From Tissierella_B sp964485455 (lineage in GTDB: Bacteria > Bacillota > Clostridia > Tissierellales > Tissierellaceae), in assembly GCA_964485455.1 (NCBI GenBank), contig CAZAJU010000092.1, positions 1-7,622 on the forward strand: a stretch of 7,622 nt of DNA, in the 5' to 3' direction. Below, piece by piece: positions 1 through 7,280 of this stretch (positions within the stretch are counted from its first letter, which is position 1; every line of letters begins with the position of its first letter). A program made the position numbers and the translations under genes. Below the pieces are notes generated by a model. That model was not told the DNA's origin, searched no databases, and saw only the letters and a program-made list of their open reading frames with translations.

Positions 1-33
1 TGGAATAAATGCTTAATTCTATCCTATTTCTTT

Positions 34-63
34 AAAAAAAAATCCTGGATATACCAAGATTTT
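34..63 (-). terminator. Rho-independent terminator after pckA
   Basis: Read on the minus strand, a 10-bp stem forms: AAAATCTTGG pairs with CCAGGATTTT around the loop TATAT. One pair is a G-U wobble that exists only in the minus-strand RNA. A further run of five U follows. It begins about 25 bases after the phosphoenolpyruvate carboxykinase stop codon and should end the three-gene transcript. Confidence 0.8.
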
Positions 64-88
64 ATCTCATAGGTTTTTACGACTATAT

Positions 89-1741
89 TTACAACTTAAG
101 CTCCTCTTCAAGTTTTTCTAAGGAAGCAAGCGCTTCATCAGGTAGCTTATCCTTTCCGCCTTTAAAGGTATTCATATTCACTAAAAATTCTTTTCTATAA
201 TTAATACTGTTCTGCCACATCTCAAGGTATTCTTTGTTAAATACTGGATTAAATCCTTCTATATCCATGTACTCAATATCTTCAAATTCTCCAAGTTTTA
301 TAAAATTGGCTTTCTTTGTTGCAATTTCCTCAAGTAGCTGTAGGGTAACTTCCTTAGGTATTTTCTTGTCTAAGAAATGACCTGTATTTATAATATAGCA
401 TTCTACTTTTCTCACCTCAAAAAGTTCTTTAAACTTTAAGTAGTCATTTACTAAAGGATATGTTCTAAAAGGGTTTGCATATGGTTCAATTACTAATGCA
501 TTCATATCAACGTTCTTAGCTAGCTTTTCAGCAGTGGAACGCTTTGTTGCAAGTGTTGCCCCCATTACAGCTGCCAATACAGGGTCGTTGAGCTTTATTA
601 TAGGAGGTAGAGTTGCATCCTTCATTAGCCAAGCTATTGCTTCTACAGGCTCATCGATTTTGTCAACTCTATTTTCAGCCCATAGTCTTGATTTAACAGC
701 TCTTCCATTTCCATTTCTAATATCCTCAGCTACAATAACCTTGTGTCCATCTTCATCAATCGTCACCCCACAGTTTTGCACTGTTAGTAGGTATTTATTT
801 GCAGGATCCGTTATTGGATAATCCTGAGTCTTATCGAAATAAGCAGGCTCCAATGCAACTGATGAGCCATCAAAAGTTGATATTATATATGCATCATCAT
901 GTAGTATAGTTATGTCAAATTTTCCATCATGTTTTGCATGTGTTAAGGTGGATTTTCCAGAGCCAGATAAACCAAATACACCTATGGTATATCTACTACC
1001 ATCATTGAAATTGTATCTTTTCATCCCACCATGGCATGCGCAATATCCATTTCTATTTGCAACTCCCCAGCCTAGTGTCAATGTTCCTTTTTTATGTTCT
1101 CCAAAATATCTCATACCTAGTAGAAGAGCACAATTATGCTCAGGATCAAATAAGGCAAGGCCATCAGGGTTGGATTTTGGTGTGTAATCAGGGTCTGAAA
1201 ATACATATAAATCTCCTTCATGATAAGCCTTAGAATTCTTGTACTGCTTCATTATATGTTGAGTAAGGAACTGAAAGTTTAAGAGCCAGGAGTACATAAT
1301 ATTTTCATGTCCTTCAGGTATCAAAAGATGTGCTCTGATCATAAAGTCTTCATGTAATCCTATTACACATTGAGCATGATATAATTTCTTATATCTAGAT
1401 TGATAAACTGCTTCTCTTGCTATTCCGGAGTATTCATTTATATCAACATTGGGGTCCCCTACTATTACTCTAGCTCCAGCAAATCTACCAGTTGTTGCTC
1501 CATCATTAAATACTAAAACCTTAGCATCTCTTGAAAGCCCTATTTCTTCAGGTCTATAAACAGGCATATCAGTAATAATAGTCCCTGGTGAATCATGAGC
1601 TAGTTTATATGCTTCACTAATTGAGTTTACATAGACCACATTATTGCCATAAAAATTGGTCTCTATAGTCGTTCTTAGAGAATTGAAAATCTTATTATCC
1701 TTATTTATATCTTCAAGATTAAAACTAGTTATAGTAGACAT
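89..1741 (-). CDS. pckA: Phosphoenolpyruvate carboxykinase (ATP), divergent
   Basis: Cytosolic enzyme interconverting oxaloacetate + ATP and PEP + CO2 + ADP (EC 4.1.1.49), for gluconeogenesis or PEP carboxylation with ATP gain. Residue numbers count from a GTG at 1747; from the preferred ATG subtract 2. Residues matching the E. coli PckA active site are visible: TGR with R88 (R65), Y214, K219 and K220 in YFGEHKKG (Y207, K212, K213), H239 (H232) exactly 19 residues after the second lysine, the P-loop GLSGSGKST at 259-267, the metal-binding DD at 284-285, R354 (R333) and NTG...KKI at 454-463. Departures are S263/S266 in the P-loop, where E. coli has threonines, K462 in place of the adenine-side R449, and low similarity between about residues 390 and 445. 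At 550 aa it is close to the usual 530-540. The ATG at 1741 is preferred because AGGGGG lies 7 bases upstream; the GTG is 1 base from that site. Only 37 bases separate it from topB, with no terminator between. Confidence 0.9.
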   Translation of the reverse strand: MSTITSFNLEDINKDNKIFNSLRTTIETNFYGNNVVYVNSISEAYKLAHDSPGTIITDMPVYRPEEIGLSRDAKVLVFNDGATTGRFAGARVIVGDPNVDINEYSGIAREAVYQSRYKKLYHAQCVIGLHEDFMIRAHLLIPEGHENIMYSWLLNFQFLTQHIMKQYKNSKAYHEGDLYVFSDPDYTPKSNPDGLALFDPEHNCALLLGMRYFGEHKKGTLTLGWGVANRNGYCACHGGMKRYNFNDGSRYTIGVFGLSGSGKSTLTHAKHDGKFDITILHDDAYIISTFDGSSVALEPAYFDKTQDYPITDPANKYLLTVQNCGVTIDEDGHKVIVAEDIRNGNGRAVKSRLWAENRVDKIDEPVEAIAWLMKDATLPPIIKLNDPVLAAVMGATLATKRSTAEKLAKNVDMNALVIEPYANPFRTYPLVNDYLKFKELFEVRKVECYIINTGHFLDKKIPKEVTLQLLEEIATKKANFIKLGEFEDIEYMDIEGFNPVFNKEYLEMWQNSINYRKEFLVNMNTFKGGKDKLPDEALASLEKLEEELKL

Positions 1742-1748
1742 ATCCACG

Positions 1749-1754
1749 CCCCCT
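1749..1754 (-). promoter_or_regulatory. Shine-Dalgarno site deciding the pckA start
   Basis: AGGGGG on the minus strand lies 7 bases before the ATG at 1741 and 1 base before the in-frame GTG at 1747. The spacing fits only the ATG, so the mature protein should begin M-S-T-I-T rather than with the two extra residues of the longer reading. Confidence 0.7.
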
Positions 1755-1778
1755 GTGTTATTTGTTCAGTACCATTCC

Positions 1779-3956
1779 CTAAAACTTCAACTTTGATAAA
1801 GCATCCGCAAGTCCTGTATTTAAAGTCTCATCTTCCTTCTCTTGACTCTTCATAAACTTGGCTACTTCCTTCTTGTCCAACTTATTCTTTTCATTTTTTC
1901 TTCTTTCTTCAAAGGAAGAAAGCTTTTCTCTATAACCACAGGCGCATACGAATATCTGCCCCTCACCTTCTCCTTTAAGCTCCAATTTTTTATGGCAATT
2001 TGGACATCTTGCATTGGTTATTTTTGAGATGCTCTTTCTGTAGCCACACTCTCTATCTTGGCATACAAGAATCTTGCCTTTCTTACCTTTTACTTCCAAC
2101 ATAAACTTTCCGCATACAGGGCACTTTGTCCTGGTTAAATTATCATGTTTAAAGGTATCTTCCATAGACTTTATCTCACGGATGATATCCTTTGTATATT
2201 CCTTGGTTTCATTTATAAAGGATTTACGGCTTAGTTTTCCTTGAGAAATCAACTCCAATTTTTTCTCCATTTCTGCTGTCATATATGGAGACTTTAAATC
2301 CTTAGGAACTAAATCCAACAACTGTTTTCCCTTTCCAGTTATTATAATATCTTTTCCTTTACTTTCAATTAGAAAGGTCTTAAATAACTTTTCGATAATA
2401 TCCGCCCTAGTAGCAACTGTTCCTATTCCACCTGTTTCCTTAAGAATCTTAGATAGTTCGCTGTTGTTATTCTCCATATATTTTGATGGATTTTCCATTG
2501 CTGATAGAAGAGTTCCCTCATTAAAATATGGTGGAGGTGTAGTCTTGCCCTTAGTCTCTTTTATAGAGATTATATTTAACACATCTCCTTTATTTATCAA
2601 AGGCAACTTTTGTTCTTTTATTCCATCCTGATTTTCATCTTCATCATCCTGAGTATAGATTTCTCTATATCCTTCCTTTACAACTCTTTTACCCTTAGCA
2701 ATAAAGCTTTCATCACCTATTTTAGCCTTAATGGTTGTCTGTTCATATTCAAAAGGTGGATATAATACTGATAAGAATCTTTTTACAACAAGATCAAATA
2801 TCTTTCTCTCGTTGTTGCTAAGTTCTGATAACATTACCCTTTCTTCCGTAGGAATTATAGCATGGTGATCTGTTACCTTTGAATTATCTACAAATTGATT
2901 ATTAGCTTTAATTTCACCTTTCAATAATTGAGAAGCATATTTTGAATATGAGCCTGTATTAATTGCCTGTAATCTATCCTTTAAAGTGGGAACTATATCA
3001 TCTGTCAAGTATCTTGAATCCGTTCTTGGATAAGTCAAGACCTTATAGTTTTCATATAGCCTTTGCATAATGGATAGGGTTTCCTTAGCCGAGTATCCAA
3101 AGAGTTTATTAGCATCTCTTTGAAGCTCCGTTAAATCATAGAGTCTAGGTGAGTATGTCTTTTTGAGACTCTTTTCTACATCTACAACATTACAGGTTTT
3201 ATTCCTTACAGATAATATAATATTTTCAACATAGAATTTGTCGAAGGTTCTTGTCTCATTATTCTTTCCGTATTGCCAAGTAAGATTAATCTCATCCGTT
3301 GCTGCAACTATTCCATAATAATCTCTTGGTTTGAAGTTCTTAATTTCTTCTTCTCTTTGTGCAATTAAGACTAATGTAGGTGTTTGTACTCTACCACAGG
3401 AAAGTTGGGCATTGTACTTAACTGTTAATGCCCTAGTGGCATTGATTCCAACTACCCAGTCTGCTTCAGCTCTTCCTTGAGCTGCCTCATAGAGATTTTC
3501 ATATGTCTTTCCATCCTTTAGGTTATTAAAACCATCCTTTATAGCCTTGTCCGTCACTGAGGAAATCCAAAGTCGTTTAATTGGCTTCTTTACATTTGCC
3601 TTTTGGATGATCCACCTTGCAACCAGCTCCCCTTCACGACCTGCATCTGTAGCAATGATTATTTCATTTACCTCTTTACGATGAAGTTGTGATTTTACTG
3701 AATTATACTGTTTACCAGTTTGTCTAATAATTACCAACTTCATTTCATCAGGCAGCATGGGAAGATCCTCCATACTCCATGTTTTATATTTTTCGCTATA
3801 TTCTTCAGGGTCAGCTAAGGTAACTAAATGGCCAAGGGCCCATGTTACTATATATTTATCCCCTTCTAAAAAGCCGTTACCTTTCTTATTACAGCCAAGA
3901 ACTCTGGCTATGTCTCTCCCAACAGAGGGTTTTTCAGCCAAAACTAGTCTTTTCAT
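1779..3956 (-). CDS. topB: DNA topoisomerase III (type IA)
   Basis: Type IA topoisomerase, cutting one DNA strand through a 5'-phosphotyrosine and passing another; it decatenates and resolves recombination or replication intermediates. The 725 aa match Firmicutes TopB proteins, such as that of Bacillus subtilis, in length and order. The Toprim domain occupies about residues 1-140, with LAEKPSVGRD (catalytic E8) and the acidic ATDAGREGE at 102-110. The QLSCGRVQTPT motif is at 184-194. The active-site tyrosine is Y309 in LTYPRTDSRYL, and HHAIIPT (364-370) and GTVATRADI (512-520) are also family motifs. Two C-terminal C4 zinc ribbons follow: C612/C615/C632/C637 and C651/C654/C671/C673, ending in a lysine/glutamate-rich tail. 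The start ATG has a purine-rich AAGGAAG site about 8 bases upstream. It lies 58 bases after the ABC-F gene and 37 before pckA, so the three are probably co-transcribed. Confidence 0.95.
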   Translation of the reverse strand: MKRLVLAEKPSVGRDIARVLGCNKKGNGFLEGDKYIVTWALGHLVTLADPEEYSEKYKTWSMEDLPMLPDEMKLVIIRQTGKQYNSVKSQLHRKEVNEIIIATDAGREGELVARWIIQKANVKKPIKRLWISSVTDKAIKDGFNNLKDGKTYENLYEAAQGRAEADWVVGINATRALTVKYNAQLSCGRVQTPTLVLIAQREEEIKNFKPRDYYGIVAATDEINLTWQYGKNNETRTFDKFYVENIILSVRNKTCNVVDVEKSLKKTYSPRLYDLTELQRDANKLFGYSAKETLSIMQRLYENYKVLTYPRTDSRYLTDDIVPTLKDRLQAINTGSYSKYASQLLKGEIKANNQFVDNSKVTDHHAIIPTEERVMLSELSNNERKIFDLVVKRFLSVLYPPFEYEQTTIKAKIGDESFIAKGKRVVKEGYREIYTQDDEDENQDGIKEQKLPLINKGDVLNIISIKETKGKTTPPPYFNEGTLLSAMENPSKYMENNNSELSKILKETGGIGTVATRADIIEKLFKTFLIESKGKDIIITGKGKQLLDLVPKDLKSPYMTAEMEKKLELISQGKLSRKSFINETKEYTKDIIREIKSMEDTFKHDNLTRTKCPVCGKFMLEVKGKKGKILVCQDRECGYRKSISKITNARCPNCHKKLELKGEGEGQIFVCACGYREKLSSFEERRKNEKNKLDKKEVAKFMKSQEKEDETLNTGLADALSKLKF

Positions 3957-4014
3957 TTATCTCTTCCTTCTTCCCTCTTAACTCTCTTAATTGTTCATAG
4001 TTAAATTTTATTTT

Positions 4015-5634
4015 TTACTGATTCTTTATTTTATCTTCTAGTTCAGAAAGATACATCCATCTTTCCATCTTCTCCTCGAATTTTGATTCTATTTCTTCTT
4101 TCTTATTCATTAATTCTTGTAGCTTCGTATATTGGCTCGATGCTTTTTCCATTTCTTGCTCTAAATATAGAATTTCCTCTTCTAGCTTTGCTAAATCCTC
4201 ATCTATTGTTTCCCATTCTCGTTGCTCATTGTAAGAAAATTTTAATTTCTGTGTAGCTCCCTTTATTCTTTCCTTCTGTACCTTCTCCTTATGTTCAACC
4301 TCTTTGGTTTGCTCTTTGAAATAGGAGTAGTTTCCTGTGTAACCTTTTACCTCCCCATTTCCTTCAAAGACGAATACCTTTTCAACTATTTTATCCAAAA
4401 GATATCTATCATGGGATATGATAATTACTGCACCTTGAAATTCCTCTATATATTCTTCAAGTATGGTAAGAGTTTGAATATCCAGATCATTTGTAGGTTC
4501 ATCTAATAGGAGTACATTTGGGGATTCCATAAGGGTTCTTAATAGATGTAGCCTTCTTTTTTCTCCTCCTGATAATTTACCAATAGGGGTCCACTGTACA
4601 TCTGGTGGAAATAAAAATCGTTCTAACATCTGGGATGCAGATATCTTTATTCCCTCAGCTGTTGTAATGAATTCTCCTCCATCTTTAATATAATCTATTA
4701 CTCTTTGGTTATCATCAAGATGAGTTGTTTCCTGTGAAAAGACACCTAGCCTNNNNNNNNNNNNNNNNNNNNNNNNNNNNNNNNNNNNNNNNNNNNNNNN
4801 NNNNNNNNNNNNNNNNNNNNNNNNNNNNNNNNNNNNNNNNNNNNNNNNNNNNCTTCTATATAGATTTTTCCTCTTCAATTCAGTGGAGATCAAGTTTTCT
4901 TCTCTTTCAGATTTTTTCTCTAAGAAATAGCTATAATTTCCCTTATATGAGTATATGTTTCCTCCGTCTAACTCGACAATTCCATTTACAACCCTATCAA
5001 GGAAATACCTATCATGAGTAATCATTAATAGTGCTCCCTTTCTCTTTGATAGATACTCCTCTAACCAGTCTATAGTTTCATTATCTAAGTGGTTTGTAGG
5101 TTCATCGAGTATCAAAAGGTCAGATGGATTTATTAGTGCCGAAGCAAGTGCTACTCTTTTTTTCTGACCTCCAGATAAATCGCTTACTAAGGCATCAAAT
5201 TCAGTAATACCAAGCCTTGTGAGGATGTTCTTTGCCTCTGCTTCAAGTTCCCAGCCGTCTACACTGTCCATAAGCTGAGTTAGTCTAATGATTTCATCCT
5301 TTTTTGTATTCGGATTGGAGATTGCAGCTTCATAATCCCTTACAACCTTTAAGTTATTCGAATTCCCTTTAAACACTTGCTTTATTACTGTAATATCCTT
5401 TTGAAAATAAGGATTTTGCGAAAGGTATTCAACATTTATATCTTTAGTTCTGATTATTCTTCCTTCATCTGGCTCCTCAGCACCTGCTATTAGCTTAAGA
5501 AGGGTAGTCTTTCCAGTACCGTTTATTCCAATAAGACCAAGTTTATCATTATCCATAATCCCAAAGGATACATTCTTAATCAAGGTTTTTTCCGTATAGG
5601 ATTTAGACAAGTTTTCTATGTTAAGTAAAATCAT
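4015..5634 (-). CDS. ABC-F ATPase (YfmR/Uup type), interrupted by an assembly gap
   Basis: Soluble ABC-F protein with two nucleotide-binding domains and no membrane segments; such proteins act in the ribosomal E site, not as transporters. NBD1 has Walker A GINGTGKT (36-43), Q-loop Q73, signature LSGGQ (153-157), Walker B LLILDEP (173-179) and the switch THD (206-208). NBD2 keeps its Q-loop (FSQE), signature LSGGEKRR, Walker B VLLLDEP and SHD. A charged coiled-coil tail covers the last 70 or so residues, ending in RWMYLSELE, similar to B. subtilis YfmR as I recall it. YfmR works with EF-P to relieve ribosome stalling; that function is inferred here. A run of 100 N replaces the end of the interdomain linker and all of NBD2's Walker A. 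By comparison with YfmR about 110-120 residues are missing, so the true protein should be about 620 aa. Both flanks are in the same frame. The start ATG has AGAGGTG 5 bases upstream. First gene of the proposed operon with topB and pckA. Confidence 0.92.
   Translation of the reverse strand: MILLNIENLSKSYTEKTLIKNVSFGIMDNDKLGLIGINGTGKTTLLKLIAGAEEPDEGRIIRTKDINVEYLSQNPYFQKDITVIKQVFKGNSNNLKVVRDYEAAISNPNTKKDEIIRLTQLMDSVDGWELEAEAKNILTRLGITEFDALVSDLSGGQKKRVALASALINPSDLLILDEPTNHLDNETIDWLEEYLSKRKGALLMITHDRYFLDRVVNGIVELDGGNIYSYKGNYSYFLEKKSEREENLISTELKRKNLYRXXXXXXXXXXXXXXXXXXXXXXXXXXXXXXXXXXRLGVFSQETTHLDDNQRVIDYIKDGGEFITTAEGIKISASQMLERFLFPPDVQWTPIGKLSGGEKRRLHLLRTLMESPNVLLLDEPTNDLDIQTLTILEEYIEEFQGAVIIISHDRYLLDKIVEKVFVFEGNGEVKGYTGNYSYFKEQTKEVEHKEKVQKERIKGATQKLKFSYNEQREWETIDEDLAKLEEEILYLEQEMEKASSQYTKLQELMNKKEEIESKFEEKMERWMYLSELEDKIKNQ
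4753..4852. other. Assembly gap (100 N)
   Basis: Exactly 100 undetermined bases inside the ABC-F gene. A round 100 is the usual placeholder for a gap of unknown length, and the protein flanks indicate that roughly 330-360 bases are really missing. If the gene is intact, the true length must leave remainder 1 on division by 3, because the upstream flank ends after two bases of a codon (AG) and the downstream flank starts on a codon boundary. Confidence 0.97.
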
Positions 5635-5702
5635 TATAACACCTCTTTTTTCAATTCCGTTTATTGCATTTTAATAAATTCTATGAGGGACTTCTACGCC
5701 TA

Positions 5703-5711
5703 ATTATACCA
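5703..5711 (-). promoter_or_regulatory. Extended -10 promoter of the ABC-F/topB/pckA operon
   Basis: The minus strand reads TGGTATAAT, a perfect sigma-A -10 hexamer with the extended TGn element. No good -35 box lies at 16-18 bases, which extended -10 promoters tolerate. Transcription would start near 5696, giving a leader of about 60 bases before the ABC-F ATG. The promoter sits just beyond the terminator hairpin at 5749-5800, as expected for a new transcription unit. Confidence 0.6.
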
Positions 5712-5748
5712 CTTTTAGCATCCAATTTATAGTATATTAAAGCAGAGA

Positions 5749-5800
5749 AAAACCCTGAAAACAACTAAGGCTAAAGGGCCTTAGTAATTTTCAGGGTTTT
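5749..5800 (-). terminator. Long two-part terminator hairpin
   Basis: An outer perfect 13-bp stem (AAAACCCTGAAAA with TTTTCAGGGTTTT) and an inner perfect 7-bp stem (CTAAGGC with GCCTTAG) are separated by a 3x3 internal loop and capped by a 6-base loop. On the minus strand it runs into TTTTTCTCTG, and on the plus strand into TTTTCTTTCC, so it could work in both directions. There is no plus-strand gene to its left, so its job is probably to end transcripts coming from the YkvI gene or from the repeat region at 5781-5980. Confidence 0.8.
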
Positions 5801-5859
5801 CTTTCCTAACAACATAACAGATTTTCCCAAAACCTTTTTTAGTTAGGTAAAATACATGT
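5781..5859 (-). repeat. Hairpin-forming repeat unit, copy B
   Basis: Diverged copy of the unit at 5897-5980 in the same orientation. Blocks shared in order on the minus strand are ACATGT[A/G]TTTTAC, TGGGAAAATCT, GTTAGGA and GAAAACC. It can fold as CCTAAC/GTTAGG (5842-5847 with 5805-5810), enclosing GGTTTT-GGG-AAAATC (5834-5820). One pair in the inner stem is a G-U wobble only in minus-strand RNA. Its end overlaps the terminator hairpin. I do not recognise it as a known riboswitch or RNA family. Confidence 0.5.
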
Positions 5860-5896
5860 ATTTGATAATCACATCCTAAATATTATAACTCCCATG

Positions 5897-5980
5897 TAAG
5901 TTATTTTTAGGTTTTCAATACTCCTAACCTATGTAGTAGATTTTCCCAGATCCTATACATAGAGCTAGTAAAACACATGT
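5897..5980 (-). repeat. Hairpin-forming repeat unit, copy A
   Basis: Partner of the unit at 5781-5859, offset by about 120 bases. Read on the minus strand it folds as CTAGC/GTTAG, a one-base bulge, then CTATGTA/TACATAG (5962-5956 with 5935-5929), a 2x2 internal loop, GGAT/ATCT and an 8-base loop CTGGGAAA. The apical block TGGGAAAATCT is identical in both copies, while the stem sequences beneath it differ but still pair. That pattern is what a conserved RNA fold would give, although two copies prove little. Confidence 0.5.
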
Positions 5981-6009
5981 AATATAAGAGGTATTACTTA
6001 ATTTATGAA
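5981..6009 (-). promoter_or_regulatory. Possible promoter ahead of the repeat units
   Basis: On the minus strand TTCATA (6009-6004) is followed after 17 bases by TATATT (5986-5981), four and five matches to the sigma-A consensus. A start near 5974 would give an RNA of about 225 bases running through both repeat units to the terminator at 5749. Such matches are common by chance in AT-rich DNA, and the -35 box overlaps an AT palindrome, so this is tentative. Confidence 0.3.
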
Positions 6010-6023
6010 ATTTTAAATTTCAT
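6005..6023. repeat. AT-only inverted repeat after the YkvI gene
   Basis: ATGAAATTT and AAATTTCAT are perfect inverted copies around a single base, starting 18 bases past the YkvI-family stop codon. The stem contains only two G-C pairs and no U-run follows on the minus strand, so it would be at best a weak terminator or a 3'-end stabiliser. Confidence 0.4.
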
Positions 6024-6040
6024 CGAGTTTTATGAACTTC

Positions 6041-7186
6041 CTATTTCTTTTCTTTTGCTAAATCCAATACTATTTGAGGTGTGTAGTTCTTAAGTATACG
6101 TGTTCTTACGTCTGTAATTACCATCATAAAGAACAATATGAATCCAACATAACCATTGATTACATAAATAACGTTTATTAATTTATCAAAAGGTACTTTA
6201 AGACCAACAACTACTCCGATTACTCCAAGAACTACTATTGCCAAACGGTACTTACCGCTCTTCTCATCAGGAGCAATACGCTTTACAGGCGTCCAAAGTA
6301 AAGGACCTGCTGTAGTGTATATCTCTGTGAAAACTATTATAGTATAGATAGTTGCTAATGCAGGAGCCACCTTAGTTGCCAAGATTAATGATGGAATTTG
6401 TGCACCTGCAACATCTTGTAAGTTTGATGATAAACCAAGCATTAATAATAATACAGCTAATGAGAATAATGATGAGCCGAATATTGCACCAGCAATACCT
6501 TCTTTTTTGCTATTTGCAGTTGTTCCCATTTGAGTCATAAATACTGCAAGCCACATCATACAGAATCCTACATAAGATATAGTTGCCATAAACCAGTTAT
6601 CGCCTGCTTGTAAAATTTTTCCGCTTTCAACCAATGCTGGTACCTCAGCTGAAAAAGTTGAAAGTCCACCAGGGTTCATTCCAATACCTGCAATACCAAG
6701 TAAAATAGCTAAAATGGAAACTACTGGTCCGATTGAACCTATAATATCAACCAATTTGTTGAAACCGAAGAACAATGTAATAATAGTAACTCCACCCATT
6801 ATTGCTCCACCCATCCAGTTCGGTATACCAAAGGACTGATTAAATACTGCTCCAGCACCTGATACCATTACCCAGAATGACATGAATAGGAATACTACTG
6901 AAAAGTAATCAAAGAATGAACCTAAATATTTTCCGCAGTAATACTTATAAATATTTTTTGGTTCTTCAAACTTTTGCTCGTATCCAACTGCTACAAAGCT
7001 AGCTCCAACATAACAGAATAATAGAAACATCATAACTATTGCTAAATATCCGCCTGTACCGAAAGAAACAAAGTATTGCATGATTTCTTGCCCAGTGGTG
7101 AATCCGGAACCGATCAATAAACCTATGAAAGCACCACCCATTATTATTACTCTACCTATATTGACCTTATTATTAGACTTTTCCAT
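6041..7186 (-). CDS. YkvI-family membrane protein, putative solute symporter
   Basis: Integral membrane protein of 381 aa with about ten hydrophobic segments, roughly at residues 12-38, 46-69, 93-118, 125-142, 147-170, 196-222, 232-252, 264-290, 315-330 and 337-358. The first is broken by the polar GSGFTTGQE (26-34), as in LeuT-fold (APC superfamily) transporters, where an unwound TM1 binds ion and substrate. The sequence matches YkvI-family proteins (COG3949), whose substrate is not established to my knowledge. There is no cleavable signal peptide; the N-terminus MEKSNNK is short and polar and the C-terminus charged. The start ATG follows AAAGGGAAGG by about 5 bases, supporting it. The gene lies 179 bases after the GrdB-type reductase gene on the same strand, so import of that enzyme's substrate or a related amino compound is a reasonable inference. 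A true amino-acid exporter cannot be excluded. Confidence 0.85.
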   Translation of the reverse strand: MEKSNNKVNIGRVIIMGGAFIGLLIGSGFTTGQEIMQYFVSFGTGGYLAIVMMFLLFCYVGASFVAVGYEQKFEEPKNIYKYYCGKYLGSFFDYFSVVFLFMSFWVMVSGAGAVFNQSFGIPNWMGGAIMGGVTIITLFFGFNKLVDIIGSIGPVVSILAILLGIAGIGMNPGGLSTFSAEVPALVESGKILQAGDNWFMATISYVGFCMMWLAVFMTQMGTTANSKKEGIAGAIFGSSLFSLAVLLLMLGLSSNLQDVAGAQIPSLILATKVAPALATIYTIIVFTEIYTTAGPLLWTPVKRIAPDEKSGKYRLAIVVLGVIGVVVGLKVPFDKLINVIYVINGYVGFILFFMMVITDVRTRILKNYTPQIVLDLAKEKK

Positions 7187-7280
7187 ATTATCCTTCCCTT
7201 TCCTATTATAAGTTTGGATTGTTTTACAAATATTGTTAATTTGTTGTCATTTTAGGATAAAAGTTTACCAATAATTAGAG

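Noticed and set aside
102..110. Possible loss of an acidic residue in the TopB Toprim motif (DAGREGE instead of DxD)
   Set aside because: These are residue positions in TopB. To my recollection DAGREGE is the usual form in Firmicutes TopB, so it is not an inactivating change.
534..1233. Plus-strand open frames of 65-95 codons opposite pckA
   Set aside because: They lie antisense to a well-supported gene, show no recognisable motifs, and arise from the complement of its codons.
3757..3981. Plus-strand open frame of 74 codons opposite the start of topB
   Set aside because: It is antisense to the conserved Toprim coding region and has no family resemblance.
5635..6040. Known riboswitch classes (glycine, TPP, SAM, c-di-GMP, T-box) or a CRISPR array in the spacer
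   Set aside because: None of the core motifs I know for these classes is present, and there are only two diverged repeat units, not identical short repeats with regular spacers.
7205..7210. TATAAT on the minus strand shortly before the YkvI gene, as a possible promoter
   Set aside because: No acceptable -35 box or TGn extension accompanies it, and a start from it would leave a leader of only about 12 bases, so I do not list it as a feature.
7226..7244. Small inverted repeat ACAAAT/ATTTGT upstream of the YkvI gene
   Set aside because: The six-base stem is almost all A-T with a 7-base loop; such stems occur by chance in this AT-rich spacer.
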